From an uncultured Bacteroides sp. (GTDB taxonomy: Bacteria > Bacteroidota > Bacteroidia > Bacteroidales > Bacteroidaceae): a stretch of DNA of 64,000 nucleotides. The DNA is taken from NCBI GenBank assembly GCA_959606905.1, contig CAUHML010000005.1, positions 1 through 64,000 of the forward strand, read 5' to 3'. The notes beneath the pieces were generated by a model. That model saw only the letters and a program-made list of their open reading frames with translations, was not told the DNA's origin and did no database searches. A program made the position numbers and the translations under genes. Numbering within the stretch: position 1 is the first letter of the stretch; each line of letters starts with the position of its first letter. Below, in pieces: positions 19,001 through 27,088 of this stretch.

Positions 19001-20600
19001 TCTCGATGGCGCAGTCATGACGAATGCTTCCATGAATTTTGATATTTTGAATACTCATTTTGCTATAAAGGATACCATTCTTTTAGCTCCTACCGGATTG
19101 ACATTCAACAATATACATATTTCTGATATGGAAGGCCATTCGGGAAGAATGAACGGTTATCTGCATTTCCAGCATTTTAAGAACTTAAATTATCGTTTTG
19201 AGATACAAGCAAACAACATGCTTGTAATGAATACAAAAGAATCGACGGACATGCCTTTCTATGGCACGGTGTATGGTACCGGAAATGCATTGCTTACCGG
19301 AAATGCCATACAGGGACTGGATGTTAATGTCGCCATGACGACCAATCGAAATAGCATCTTTACTTATATTAATGGTAGTGTTGCATCAGCTACGAGTAAC
19401 CAGTTTATCAAGTTTGTAGACAAAACTCCCCGCCGCACTATTCAGGATTCTATTCAAATAATTTCTTATTATGAACAATTGCAACAAAAACGTCAGGAAG
19501 CTGAGGAAGAACAAAAGACGGATATACGATTGAATATTCTTGTAGATGCGACGCCAGATGCAACAATGAAGATTATCATGGATCCTGTTGCCGGAGATTA
19601 TATCAGTGGCAAGGGTACAGGAAATATACGAACAGAATTTTACAATAAAGGGGATGTGAAGATGTTCGGTAGCTACCAAATTAATCAGGGAGTATATAAA
19701 TTCAGTTTGCAGGAAGTGATCCGTAAAGACTTTGTTATCAAGAACGGAAGTACGATTACCTTTAACGGTGCCCCTCTGGATGCAAACTTAGACATTCAGG
19801 CTTCCTACACGGTAAATTCAGCATCTCTGAATGACCTGATACCGGAAGAATCTTCGTCAATCATACAACAACCCAATGTTAAGGTGAACTGTATCATGAA
19901 TTTGAGCGGGATATTGGTACGACCTACTATTAAATTAGGTATTGAGCTTCCGAACGAACGGGATGAAGTACAAACATTGGTACGTAATTATATTAGTACG
20001 GAAGAACAGATGAATATGCAAATCCTTTATCTATTGGGTATTGGTAAGTTCTACACGGAGGATGCACGTAATAATCAAAATTCAAACGTGATGTCTTCGG
20101 TGCTTTCTTCCACCCTCTCCGGTCAGTTGAATAACGCCTTGTCGCAAGTCTTTGAAACGAATAACTGGAATATTGGAACAAATCTAAGCACAGGCGATAA
20201 AGGCTGGACAGATATGGAAGTGGAAGGCATCTTGTCCGGTCAGTTACTGAATAACCGGTTACTTATTAACGGAAACTTTGGTTATCGGGATAATCCAATG
20301 GCAAACACGAATTTTGTGGGCGACTTTGAAGCAGAATGGCTGATAAACCGTTCGGGAGACATTCGTTTGAAAGCTTACAATGAAACGAACGACCGATATT
20401 ATACAAAGACAAATCTGACTACACAAGGTGTAGGTATTATGTACAAGAAAGATTTCAATAAATGGAGTGACCTGTTCTTTTGGAATAAGTGGAAGCTACG
20501 TAATAAACGAAAACAGGAAGAAAAGTCCAAACAGCAGACAGACAGTATCGGAAATGCCAATACAGCAAAGTCTGTATTAAAAAGGCAACATGAGCAGTGA
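16062..20600 (+). CDS. tamB: TamB-like translocation and assembly protein
   Basis: This protein of about 1,512 residues is a TamB/AsmA-like inner-membrane-anchored periplasmic protein. The family forms a long beta-taco that spans the periplasm, with roles in outer-membrane protein assembly or lipid transport. The C-terminal DUF490/TamB domain runs from about residue 1100 (ISGKGTGNIRTEF, ending near KEWSDLFFWNKWKLR-like basic residues). The membrane anchor, KKTVRWVVGIVLGVYIGTIV, lies upstream of the first ATG, GTG or TTG codon in frame; TTG 16125 would cut it off. CTG at 16062 restores the anchor and lies after an in-frame stop at 16044. The start is therefore uncertain, but the anchor is almost surely translated. 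Confidence 0.85.
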   Translation: MKKTVRWVVGIVLGVYIGTIVLLNIPSVQQVMSVFVAEELSDLLNTRVTIGRINIGLLNRIIIDDVLLDDQDEQEMLKVTRLSAKFDIMPFFKGKISISSVQLFGFNINLQKKTPDSPPNFKFVLDAFASNDTVKKDNSLDLRINSILIRRGRMAYHVLSEEETPGKFNAKHIHLQNIIANISLKALSKDSINLGIKRLSLDEKVSGFSLKKMSLKLVANSRQTSIDNFAIELPETSLKLDTIHLIYDSLKAFDRFTEQVRFSFRTLPSQITLKDISPFLPALSHFKEPISLDMEVKGTVNQLTCSHLEITADNRQFRLKGDVALQDLSHPQDAYVFGTLSELTATTRGVGFLVRNLSHDYNGVPPVLERLGNVSFRGEVSGYFTDIVTYGQLHTDLGGVNMDLKLSSDKSKGLFAYSGAVKTTDYKLGKLLANEQLGEITFNLDVHGRHVTDRLPVVELKGLIASVDYSRYRYENITLDGEYKQGGFNGKVALDDPNGSIYLNGDVNVSSRIPTFNFQAIINKLRPHDLNLTSKYPDTEFSLKLRANFTGGSVDEMIGEINVDSLEFMSPEKQYFMNNMNIRASKQNNENQLRLTSEFLTASVEGKFQYHTLPASILNIMRKYVPSLILPPKKPIETHNNFQFDIHIYNTDILSTIFDIPLTVYTHSTLKGYFNDPLQRLRVEGYFPRLQYKNNFIESGMILCENPSDHIRARVRLTNLKKKGAVNLSLDAQAKDDNISTTLNWGNSAAVTYSGQLAAVAKFLRTEGEKPLLKAMVEVKPTDIILNDTLWQIHPSQVVVDSGKVDVNNFYFSHQDRYVRINGRLSDNPQDSVKVDLKDINMGYVFDIASISDDVNFEGDATGTAYASGVFKKPVMNTRLFIKNFSLNQGRLGDLNIYGEWDNENRGIRLDASIKDISTTPSRVTGIIHPLKPESGLDLNIEANELNLKFLEHYMKSIANDIKGRATGKVHFYGKFKGLNLDGAVMTNASMNFDILNTHFAIKDTILLAPTGLTFNNIHISDMEGHSGRMNGYLHFQHFKNLNYRFEIQANNMLVMNTKESTDMPFYGTVYGTGNALLTGNAIQGLDVNVAMTTNRNSIFTYINGSVASATSNQFIKFVDKTPRRTIQDSIQIISYYEQLQQKRQEAEEEQKTDIRLNILVDATPDATMKIIMDPVAGDYISGKGTGNIRTEFYNKGDVKMFGSYQINQGVYKFSLQEVIRKDFVIKNGSTITFNGAPLDANLDIQASYTVNSASLNDLIPEESSSIIQQPNVKVNCIMNLSGILVRPTIKLGIELPNERDEVQTLVRNYISTEEQMNMQILYLLGIGKFYTEDARNNQNSNVMSSVLSSTLSGQLNNALSQVFETNNWNIGTNLSTGDKGWTDMEVEGILSGQLLNNRLLINGNFGYRDNPMANTNFVGDFEAEWLINRSGDIRLKAYNETNDRYYTKTNLTTQGVGIMYKKDFNKWSDLFFWNKWKLRNKRKQEEKSKQQTDSIGNANTAKSVLKRQHEQ

Positions 20601-20610
20601 TAAAACGCAG

Positions 20611-20661
20611 ATGCCTTGAAAATAAGAGTTTCACCTAGAGAAACTCTTATTTTCAAGGTAT
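20611..20661 (+). terminator. Long perfect hairpin after tamB
   Basis: CCTTGAAAATAAGAGTTTC (20614-20632) pairs perfectly with 20640-20658 around a 7-base loop, and the stem extends by up to three more pairs. It starts 13 bases past the tamB stop. No U-run follows, but the stem itself is A/T rich. It could serve both tamB and the convergent PepSY-like gene at 20755. Confidence 0.7.
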
Positions 20662-20754
20662 GAAACCCATAAAAAATAATCGCATGATTGACTCTACCTA
20701 AAACTATAAATGAATAGTTCGTTACCGTTCCATAATAAGATTATTGTATAATTA

Positions 20755-21192
20755 TTAGTCAAGTATTTGTCCGTCAGCTCTTATTTTTACATCTATCTCA
20801 CTATTTTCTATGTCAATCAAGTAGTATGTAACACCCGTTGCTTCTTCAACATATTCAGTGTCGTCGTCATCAACTCGTCCAGGATATGTAGCATGAATCG
20901 TATTTTTTACAGGATCAGGCAATGTGTTGAAATGTACCTCCCATGAAGTTAAAACCCACTTACCTTCTTGAGTAAACCATGCAGATGCTTCATGTCCGTC
21001 ATAGAAATCTGCTACGTAATATCCGTACTTGTTTTCCCATTCTACGTTTGTGGCATTCGGATATTTAGCCGAAAATGTACTTTGCAATTCAACAGGAACA
21101 GCTATTGATTCATCATCATTATTATCGCAACTATGTAAGCTCCATGCAACACCTAATACCAATAAAAAGGTAAAAATCTTTCGTTTCATCAT
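20755..21192 (-). CDS. PepSY-like domain lipoprotein
   Basis: This 145-residue protein has a lipoprotein signal (WSLHSC, Cys near residue 22) and a PepSY-like (DUF2874) body. That fold is recognisable from the repeated pattern of an N-terminal helix, NATNVEWENKYGYYVADFYD, and strands that read out side-chain spacing (EASAWFTQEGKWVLTSWEVH). Members are small secreted proteins, common in tandem in Bacteroides, with no known enzyme activity. It follows another PepSY-like gene by 20 bases, so the two form an operon. Confidence 0.75.
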   Translation of the reverse strand: MMKRKIFTFLLVLGVAWSLHSCDNNDDESIAVPVELQSTFSAKYPNATNVEWENKYGYYVADFYDGHEASAWFTQEGKWVLTSWEVHFNTLPDPVKNTIHATYPGRVDDDDTEYVEEATGVTYYLIDIENSEIDVKIRADGQILD

Positions 21193-21212
21193 TAGTTCTA
21201 TTTTTTTAAGGT

Positions 21213-21650
21213 TTAGTTATCAATATCGATCAAATTGAATTTCAGATCGAACTTTAATTCCACACGATTGGAAAGTTGCACTTCATATTCCTTTTTATCG
21301 CGTTCAATTTTCAGCACTCTAGTATCAGGATAATTAGTTGTCACATATTTCTGAATAGTTGTGGGGATAATAGCTGTGGGAACAGAAGTATATTTGCAAT
21401 TCACCTCCTCCCAGTTTCCATTCTTGCCAAACTCCACTTTATTGCCATTCGTGAAAATCACTTCATAACTTTTATAGAAGAAATCACTTTCCATTTTTGC
21501 CAAAGCAACTTTACTATCGGCAAAATGCTGTTTGATGAACTGTTGAGCCGGTTGTGGCATTTGAGTAACCTGGATTGGTTTGTCATCGTCTGCACGTGCT
21601 ACTGTTTGCAAAGTAAACAAACATACTAATAAGAATACTAACTTTTTCAT
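21213..21650 (-). CDS. PepSY-like domain exported protein
   Basis: Starting at 21650 (MKKLVFLLVCLF), this 145-residue protein has a signal peptide ending near TVARAD and two PepSY-like halves: QMPQPAQQFIKQHFADSKVA followed by SYEVIFTNGNKVEFGKNGNW, and PTTIQKYVTTNYPDTRVLKI followed by YEVQLSNRVELKFD. An upstream Met would add 12 residues before the signal peptide, so the shorter start is chosen. It shares the DUF2874 layout of its operon partner and is probably periplasmic. Confidence 0.8.
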   Translation of the reverse strand: MKKLVFLLVCLFTLQTVARADDDKPIQVTQMPQPAQQFIKQHFADSKVALAKMESDFFYKSYEVIFTNGNKVEFGKNGNWEEVNCKYTSVPTAIIPTTIQKYVTTNYPDTRVLKIERDKKEYEVQLSNRVELKFDLKFNLIDIDN

Positions 21651-21770
21651 AATCGTTGTTTTTTTAATTGGTTTTACTGTTATCATTTAATTTATATTGC
21701 AAAGATGAGGGGAAAATCTGAAAAGATTTGGGAATTTTGAGAATTTCCGAAAAAATAAATCTCATAAAAA

Positions 21771-21853
21771 TATAGTGACGCTATGCCCTCAACATAGTGT
21801 CACCATATCTATGGAATATCGTCACTATCGAATGGAAATAACGTCACTATATA
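21771..21853 (+). repeat. Cluster of ATAGTGACG motifs, site A
   Basis: Between the divergent PepSY-like and NEW3 genes, TATAGTGACG at 21771-21780 is perfectly inverted as CGTCACTATA at 21842-21851. Between them are ATAGTGTCAC and a further CGTCACTAT. A related cluster lies at 63422-63477. Confidence 0.6.
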
Positions 21854-21912
21854 TTTCATCACAGAATTAGATTCTTTATGATTCTTTTAAAACTACTAAT
21901 AAACACATCGTT

Positions 21913-21920
21913 TATTTTTG
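21913..21920 (+). promoter_or_regulatory. Promoter -7 box of the NEW3-ABC operon
   Basis: TATTTTTG fits TAnnTTTG and lies 50 bases before the ATG at 21971. It rules against a longer frame starting at 21878. Confidence 0.6.
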
Positions 21921-21970
21921 CAAACACAAATTTGACAGTATTCATATTAAATAACCATAAGAACTTTTTT

Positions 21971-23122
21971 ATGACTATGAGAACAAATTGTTTTTTATTA
22001 GTAGCTATTCTATTGGGATTAATTCCCTTGAACTACACACACGCAAACGACTCAATTCCTAAAAGCGTGATTCTGTACACTCCCTACACCAAAATTTCTG
22101 TATCACCGGGAGCGTCAATTGATTACAGTATTGACCTCATTAACAATACGGATGAATTGACAAATGCAAACCTTTCTGTTAGTGGATTGGGCAGCAGTTG
22201 GAAACACGAAATGAAATCCGGCGGTTGGAGCCTTAGTCAATTGTCCGTACTTCCCAAAGAAAAAAAGACTTTTAATCTGAAAGTCGATGTTCCATTGAAG
22301 GTAAATAAAGGAAACTATCATTTTGTAGTGTATGCCGGAAATGTAAAACTTCCTTTGGATGTTGTAGTTGCTCAACAAGGTACTTACCAGACTGAATTTA
22401 CTACCGACCAGCCCAATATGGAAGGTAACTCCAAGTCAACCTTTACCTTCAGTACCACTTTAAAGAACCAGACTGCCGACCAACAGTTGTATGCTTTAAT
22501 GGCTAATGCACCAAGAGGATGGAATGTTATTTTTAAACCTAACTACAAGCAAGCTACCTCTGCACAAGTGGAACCCAACAGTAGCCAGAATGTAAGCATA
22601 GATATTACTCCTCCTGCCAATGTAGAAGCCGGAAGCTATAAAATCCCGGTACGTGCTGCTACGGGAACTACTTCGGCTGAACTTGAATTGGAAGTAGTTG
22701 TGACCGGTTCTTTTCAAATGGAACTAACTACTCCGAGAGGATTACTAAGCACCGATATCACTGCCGGAGACGTGAAGCGAATTGAACTGGAAGTAAAAAA
22801 TACAGGTTCATCATTGTTGAAAGATATCCAGTTATCTGCCAGCAAACCAGCTGATTGGGAAGTAACTTTCGAACCAACAAAAATTGATGCATTAAAAGCC
22901 GGCGAAACATCGACGGTAACCGCTATATTAAAAGCTTCTAAAAAAGCACTCCCAGGTGACTATGTGACTACCATTATGGCAAAAACTCCTGAAGTAAACG
23001 CTGATGCGCAATTCAGAATCGCAGTAAAAACTCCGATGATATGGGGGTGGGTAGGCGTTTTGATTATTGCGGCTGCTATCGGTGTAGTTTACTATCTGTT
23101 CCGTAAATATGGAAGGAGGTAA
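21971..23122 (+). CDS. NEW3-domain exported protein, probable ABC-transporter partner
   Basis: This 383-residue protein has a signal peptide (about 1-25, ending NYTHAN), about three tandem Ig-like/NEW3 (COG1470-type) domains with ISVSPGASIDYSIDLINNTD and VEPNSSQNVSIDITPPANVE as repeat landmarks, and one C-terminal membrane helix (MIWGWVGVLIIAAAIGVVYY) followed by RKYGRR. It is thus anchored with its domains outside. The ABC ATPase gene starts 3 bases after its stop, which suggests that the three proteins form one export or stress-response transporter. The substrate is unknown. Confidence 0.8.
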   Translation: MTMRTNCFLLVAILLGLIPLNYTHANDSIPKSVILYTPYTKISVSPGASIDYSIDLINNTDELTNANLSVSGLGSSWKHEMKSGGWSLSQLSVLPKEKKTFNLKVDVPLKVNKGNYHFVVYAGNVKLPLDVVVAQQGTYQTEFTTDQPNMEGNSKSTFTFSTTLKNQTADQQLYALMANAPRGWNVIFKPNYKQATSAQVEPNSSQNVSIDITPPANVEAGSYKIPVRAATGTTSAELELEVVVTGSFQMELTTPRGLLSTDITAGDVKRIELEVKNTGSSLLKDIQLSASKPADWEVTFEPTKIDALKAGETSTVTAILKASKKALPGDYVTTIMAKTPEVNADAQFRIAVKTPMIWGWVGVLIIAAAIGVVYYLFRKYGRR

Positions 23123-23125
23123 ATT

Positions 23126-23869
23126 ATGGGCGAACAAGTGATCGTACTTACCGATCTGACCAAACAATACGGTAATTTTACTGCTGTGGATCATATTCGC
23201 CTGCATATTCAAAAAGGAGAAATATTCGGATTACTGGGTCCGAACGGTGCCGGAAAATCAACAACCATTTTAATGATGTTAGGGTTGACAGAACCGACAT
23301 CGGGTTCCGTTGAGATTTGCGGCATCAATTCGACTACACACCCTATCGAAGTAAAAAGAAAAATCGGCTATTTGCCCGAAGATGTAGGATTTTATGATGA
23401 TATGACAGGACTGGAAAATCTGATATACACAGCACGCTTGAATGGTATTCCTGATAAGGAAGCGAGAGAAAAGGCCATGGAGTTAATGAAACGTACAGGA
23501 TTGGAAGATCAACTGAAAAAGAAAGCAGGAAAATATTCACGCGGGATGCGACAACGGTTGGGACTTGCGGATGTACTTATCAAGAATCCGGAAATTATTA
23601 TTCTGGATGAACCGACTTCGGGTATTGATCCTGCTGGTGTTCAGGAATTTATCGAACTGATCCGTTGGCTAAGTAAGGAGAAGGGATTGACCGTGCTCTT
23701 TTCCTCTCATCACCTGGATCAGGTACAAAAAGTATGCGACCGGGTCGGATTATTTAGTAATGGGAAAATACTCGCACTGATTGATATGACAGAACTGAAA
23801 GATAAGAAACAGGAACTGTCTGATATCTATAATCATTATTTTGAGGAAGGAGGAGAACAACATGAATGA
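23126..23869 (+). CDS. ABC transporter ATP-binding protein
   Basis: This 247-residue ATPase has Walker A GPNGAGKST near residue 40, the Q-loop at YLPEDVGFYDDMTG, the signature YSRGMRQRLGLADVL near 138, Walker B IIILDEPTSGIDP near 160, and the switch His in FSSHHLDQV. It resembles the multidrug/CcmA or NosF class, which pair with ABC-2 permeases. Its stop overlaps the start of the permease by 8 bases. Confidence 0.92.
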   Translation: MGEQVIVLTDLTKQYGNFTAVDHIRLHIQKGEIFGLLGPNGAGKSTTILMMLGLTEPTSGSVEICGINSTTHPIEVKRKIGYLPEDVGFYDDMTGLENLIYTARLNGIPDKEAREKAMELMKRTGLEDQLKKKAGKYSRGMRQRLGLADVLIKNPEIIILDEPTSGIDPAGVQEFIELIRWLSKEKGLTVLFSSHHLDQVQKVCDRVGLFSNGKILALIDMTELKDKKQELSDIYNHYFEEGGEQHE

Positions 23870-24818
23870 AGTCAATCATCCTTTTTGGGTTATCGTCAAT
23901 AAAGAAATATCCGATCATGTCAAAAGTTGGCGTTTTATTATTTTGATCGGTATTATTGCACTGACCTGTATGGGTTCTCTATACACTGCCCTTACTAATA
24001 TTGGCGCAGCAATAAAGCCGAATGATCCGGATGGTTCGTTTCTGTTTTTGAAATTATTTACAGCTTCGGACGGAACTCTCCCCTCTTTTACGTTGTTTAT
24101 CAACTTTTTGGGACCTCTATTAGGTATTGCTCTAGGATTTGATGCCGTCAATTCAGAGCAAAATAAGGGGACATTAAGCCGTATGTTATCTCAGCCTATT
24201 CATCGTGATTGCATAATTAATGCGAAGTTTATGGCTGCTTTGATAGTAATAGGTGTTATGCTATTCGTACTCGGTTTTCTGGTAATGGGATTCGGACTGA
24301 TTGCAATCGGTATTCCTCCTACGGCTGAGGAATTTTGGAGAATTGTATTCTTCATTATAACAAGTATTTTCTATGTTGCTTTTTGGTTGAATTTGGCAAT
24401 CCTATTTTCATTGCGTTTTCGCCAGGCAGCTACATCAGCGTTGGCATCTGTGGCAGTGTGGTTGTTTTTCAGCGTATTCTACACAATGATTGTAAATCTG
24501 GTGGCAAAAGGATTGAGCCCTTCACAAATGGCGTCGCCTTATCAGATCATCAGTTATCAAAAATTCATTCTCGGATTAATGCGTCTGGCACCTAGCGAGT
24601 TATTTAATGAAGCTACTACGACGCTGTTAATGCCTTCTGTAAGAAGTCTAGGACCACTTACAATGGAACAAGTTCAGGGAGCTATTCCAAGCCCACTTCC
24701 ATTAGGACAAAGTCTTCTGGTAGTATGGCCACAACTCACGGGATTAATTGCAGCAACAGTTATCTGTTTTGCTATCTCTTATATTATGTTTATGAGAAGA
24801 GAAATTCGATCCCGATAG
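23862..24818 (+). CDS. ABC-2 type permease
   Basis: Starting at 23862 (MNEVNHPFWVIVNKEISDHV), this 318-residue protein has about six membrane helices and the N-terminal KEISDHVKSWRF amphipathic segment plus the NSEQNKGTLSRMLSQPIHRD loop typical of NosY-like ABC-2 permeases. An in-frame Met 7 codons earlier is less likely because the chosen ATG lies after AGGAGG. It belongs to the preceding ATPase. The set NEW3 protein, ATPase and permease has no known substrate here. Confidence 0.87.
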   Translation: MNEVNHPFWVIVNKEISDHVKSWRFIILIGIIALTCMGSLYTALTNIGAAIKPNDPDGSFLFLKLFTASDGTLPSFTLFINFLGPLLGIALGFDAVNSEQNKGTLSRMLSQPIHRDCIINAKFMAALIVIGVMLFVLGFLVMGFGLIAIGIPPTAEEFWRIVFFIITSIFYVAFWLNLAILFSLRFRQAATSALASVAVWLFFSVFYTMIVNLVAKGLSPSQMASPYQIISYQKFILGLMRLAPSELFNEATTTLLMPSVRSLGPLTMEQVQGAIPSPLPLGQSLLVVWPQLTGLIAATVICFAISYIMFMRREIRSR

Positions 24819-24837
24819 AGATTCGTACCACAAAATC

Positions 24838-24923
24838 CACAAAGGACACGGAGAAATAGTTTGAACGATCAGTTTATAATAACCGATAAATATCTTGTTC
24901 ACTCTCACTCCGTGTCCTTTGTG
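24838..24923. repeat. Inverted CACAAAGGACACGGAG repeat between convergent genes
   Basis: CACAAAGGACACGGAG at 24838-24853 is perfectly inverted at 24908-24923, with 54 bases between. Weaker matches extend the arms (CCACA on the left, TCACAGAGAA on the right, read on its own strand). It fills the gap between the ABC permease and the histidine kinase gene, whose 3' ends face each other, so it could act as a two-way terminator. Confidence 0.65.
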
Positions 24924-24942
24924 TTCTCTGTGACGAAAACGA

Positions 24943-26214
24943 TCATTTCAAAATCTCGAAACAATGCTCCTCTTGTTCGAAGTAATAACGTATATTCAAA
25001 TGTTGTAGACGACAAATTGAATCGGCTATTGCCAGCCCTAGTCCGGTAGAACCCTCTTTTTTACTTCCTTGATAGAAACGTTCAAAAATATGTTCTTCAT
25101 CTAATGGATGTCCTGACCCGGAATTTCGGAAAGTAATGCTGTTTTTTGTAATAATAATCTGTATACGTCCTCCGTCCATATTATGCACGAATGCATTCTT
25201 CAAGAGATTAGTTAATAGAGCAACTGCCAAAGACTCGTTCATTACAATATGAAAACGATCCTGCTCAGTGATATTTACTTCTATGTTGCGGTAATCATAG
25301 ACCTCTTTATAGTCTTCCAAATATTGCTTGAGAAGTGTGTTCAGTTCCAAATCTTTGGTATCAGTAAACTGTCCATTGTCAATCTTAGTAAGCAATAATA
25401 AAGATTTATTCAGTTTGGTTATATATTCCAATGTCTGATGCGTTTTCATTAGTTCTCCAAGTTGATTTTCCGACAATGAATCATCATCCATTAACATTTC
25501 CAACCGATTACGGCAAATGGCAAGTGGTGTTTGTATCTCATGCGAAGCATTTCCGATAAATTGTTTCTGTTGTTCGAACATTTGTTCCGTCCGTTCGGCA
25601 TATCGGACAGCTGCATCATTTAGTTTCCGGAATTCTGTGATTTGGGTATCATTGTTCAATGCTTCGTTTTTCTTTCCCGTCTGATAACTGTCCAACCAAT
25701 GAAGAAGTACATATAATGGACGCATATTTCGATAGAATACCCATACAGATATGATTATGATGCAGAGTAACAGGGCTACATATAAAAAGATAATCCATAC
25801 TTGAATAGCATCTTTCAAATCATCCTTCTCGATACTGGGAGTAGATACAGTCAGTTCATAATAACGTCCTTCGTCATTTTTAAAGATAGTGGTCAGGATA
25901 CGCGCCGGCTCTGTTTCCCCTTTTTCTACGATATAGACCATAGAATCTTTATATTGGATATCATTGCGGTTTCCAGCATATTCTTTAGTTACTTCAGTAA
26001 GATAATACTGATTATTTGAACCGTTGTTTTCAGAAGGAAGCTCCTCTCCTGCCAATGCCCGAATGATAATTGTCTCCGAGTAGTCTTCAAGTGAATCATC
26101 GACTTCATCATTTACTTCATCAATCATTGTAACATAAAAAAATACGGCCCAAATTGTCAGGATAAGTGTCAAGGCTAAAGTGATGCGGAGAATGATGTAA
26201 TATATTAATTTCAT
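24943..26214 (-). CDS. Sensor histidine kinase
   Basis: This 423-residue kinase has membrane helices near residues 8-28 and 140-165 that bracket a periplasmic sensor of about 110 residues. There is no clear HAMP domain. The dimerisation box reads FIGNASHEIQTPLAICRNRL (phospho-acceptor His near 225), followed by the N box NLLKNAFVHN, and the G2 box GSTGLGLAIAD near 395. The residues at the usual G1 position (FRNSGSGHPL) are non-canonical but the pocket looks usable. It lies 21 bases after the response regulator gene. Confidence 0.9.
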   Translation of the reverse strand: MKLIYYIILRITLALTLILTIWAVFFYVTMIDEVNDEVDDSLEDYSETIIIRALAGEELPSENNGSNNQYYLTEVTKEYAGNRNDIQYKDSMVYIVEKGETEPARILTTIFKNDEGRYYELTVSTPSIEKDDLKDAIQVWIIFLYVALLLCIIIISVWVFYRNMRPLYVLLHWLDSYQTGKKNEALNNDTQITEFRKLNDAAVRYAERTEQMFEQQKQFIGNASHEIQTPLAICRNRLEMLMDDDSLSENQLGELMKTHQTLEYITKLNKSLLLLTKIDNGQFTDTKDLELNTLLKQYLEDYKEVYDYRNIEVNITEQDRFHIVMNESLAVALLTNLLKNAFVHNMDGGRIQIIITKNSITFRNSGSGHPLDEEHIFERFYQGSKKEGSTGLGLAIADSICRLQHLNIRYYFEQEEHCFEILK

Positions 26215-26235
26215 GGATGACTCCTATTGTTTCTG

Positions 26236-26913
26236 TTATTCTACTATCATTTTGTAACCGAATCCGTAAACTGCTTTAATTTCAAGATCTGCTCCTGCAT
26301 CCTTCAGCTTTTTACGAAGATTTTTGATTTGGGCATAAATAAAATCGAAGTTATCTACTTGATCGATATGATCTCCCCATACAGACTCTGCCAATGTATT
26401 TTTATTAACCAAGTGTCCAGGGCGATTTATGAAGTATAATAAGATATCATACTCCTTTCTATTTAATTCCAGTTCCTGATTATTGACAAAAACACGATAT
26501 TTATCCGGCTCTATCCGTACATTTCCCTGACGGATATCAATTTCTCCGTCATGCTGATTGCGGCGAATTACACTTTTTATCCGGGCATTTAATTCAGCTA
26601 GATGAAACGGTTTCGGCAAATAATCATCTGCACCTAATTCTAATCCCAAGACCTTATCTTCCAAAGAATCTTTGGCAGAAATTATAATCACATTTTCCCG
26701 TTTATGCAAGGCTTTCAACCGTTCTAGAAGGTCAAGACCACTTCCGTCCGGTAACATAATATCCAATAAGATACAATCATAGTCATAGTCTTCAATTTTG
26801 CGTAAAGCAGAGTTGAAGTCACCTGCTGCTTCTACAACATAACGTTCTTTCTCCAGTGAACGTTGAATTAGTTCCCTTAAAGAGGGCTCATCTTCTACAA
26901 TTAATATCTTCAT
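26236..26913 (-). CDS. OmpR-family response regulator
   Basis: Starting at 26913 (MKILIVEDEPS), this 225-residue protein has a receiver domain with acidic pair Glu-Asp, phospho-acceptor Asp in CILLDIMLPDG near residue 52, and Lys in DYLPKPF near 102. Its winged-helix output domain (about 125-225) includes ELNRKEYDILLYFINRPGHL and ends KAVYGFGYKMIVE. An upstream Met 11 codons away is rejected since the frame before MKIL has no domain content. It forms a two-component pair with the following kinase. The target is unknown; the neighbouring ABC operon is a candidate. Confidence 0.92.
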   Translation of the reverse strand: MKILIVEDEPSLRELIQRSLEKERYVVEAAGDFNSALRKIEDYDYDCILLDIMLPDGSGLDLLERLKALHKRENVIIISAKDSLEDKVLGLELGADDYLPKPFHLAELNARIKSVIRRNQHDGEIDIRQGNVRIEPDKYRVFVNNQELELNRKEYDILLYFINRPGHLVNKNTLAESVWGDHIDQVDNFDFIYAQIKNLRKKLKDAGADLEIKAVYGFGYKMIVE

Positions 26914-26983
26914 AAAATCTTCTCCTTTCTTTCTTACATGATACAAAGAAAGAGGATATTTCTGAAAAAAAACTGAAATGGAT

Positions 26984-27022
26984 AAAAAAAGAGTCCGAAA
27001 TTTAATCTGAAACTTCGGACTC
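26984..27022 (-). terminator. Terminator of proS
   Basis: On the minus strand GAGTCCGAA (27014-27022) pairs with TTCGGACTC (26991-26999), 14-base loop, followed by a run of seven T. It lies 67 bases after the proS stop. Confidence 0.9.
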
Positions 27023-27088
27023 TTGTATGAGAAAGTAATATCTTTATTAAATAAATAGACCTTTCTTTCAACTGTTTAACCGCACAGT

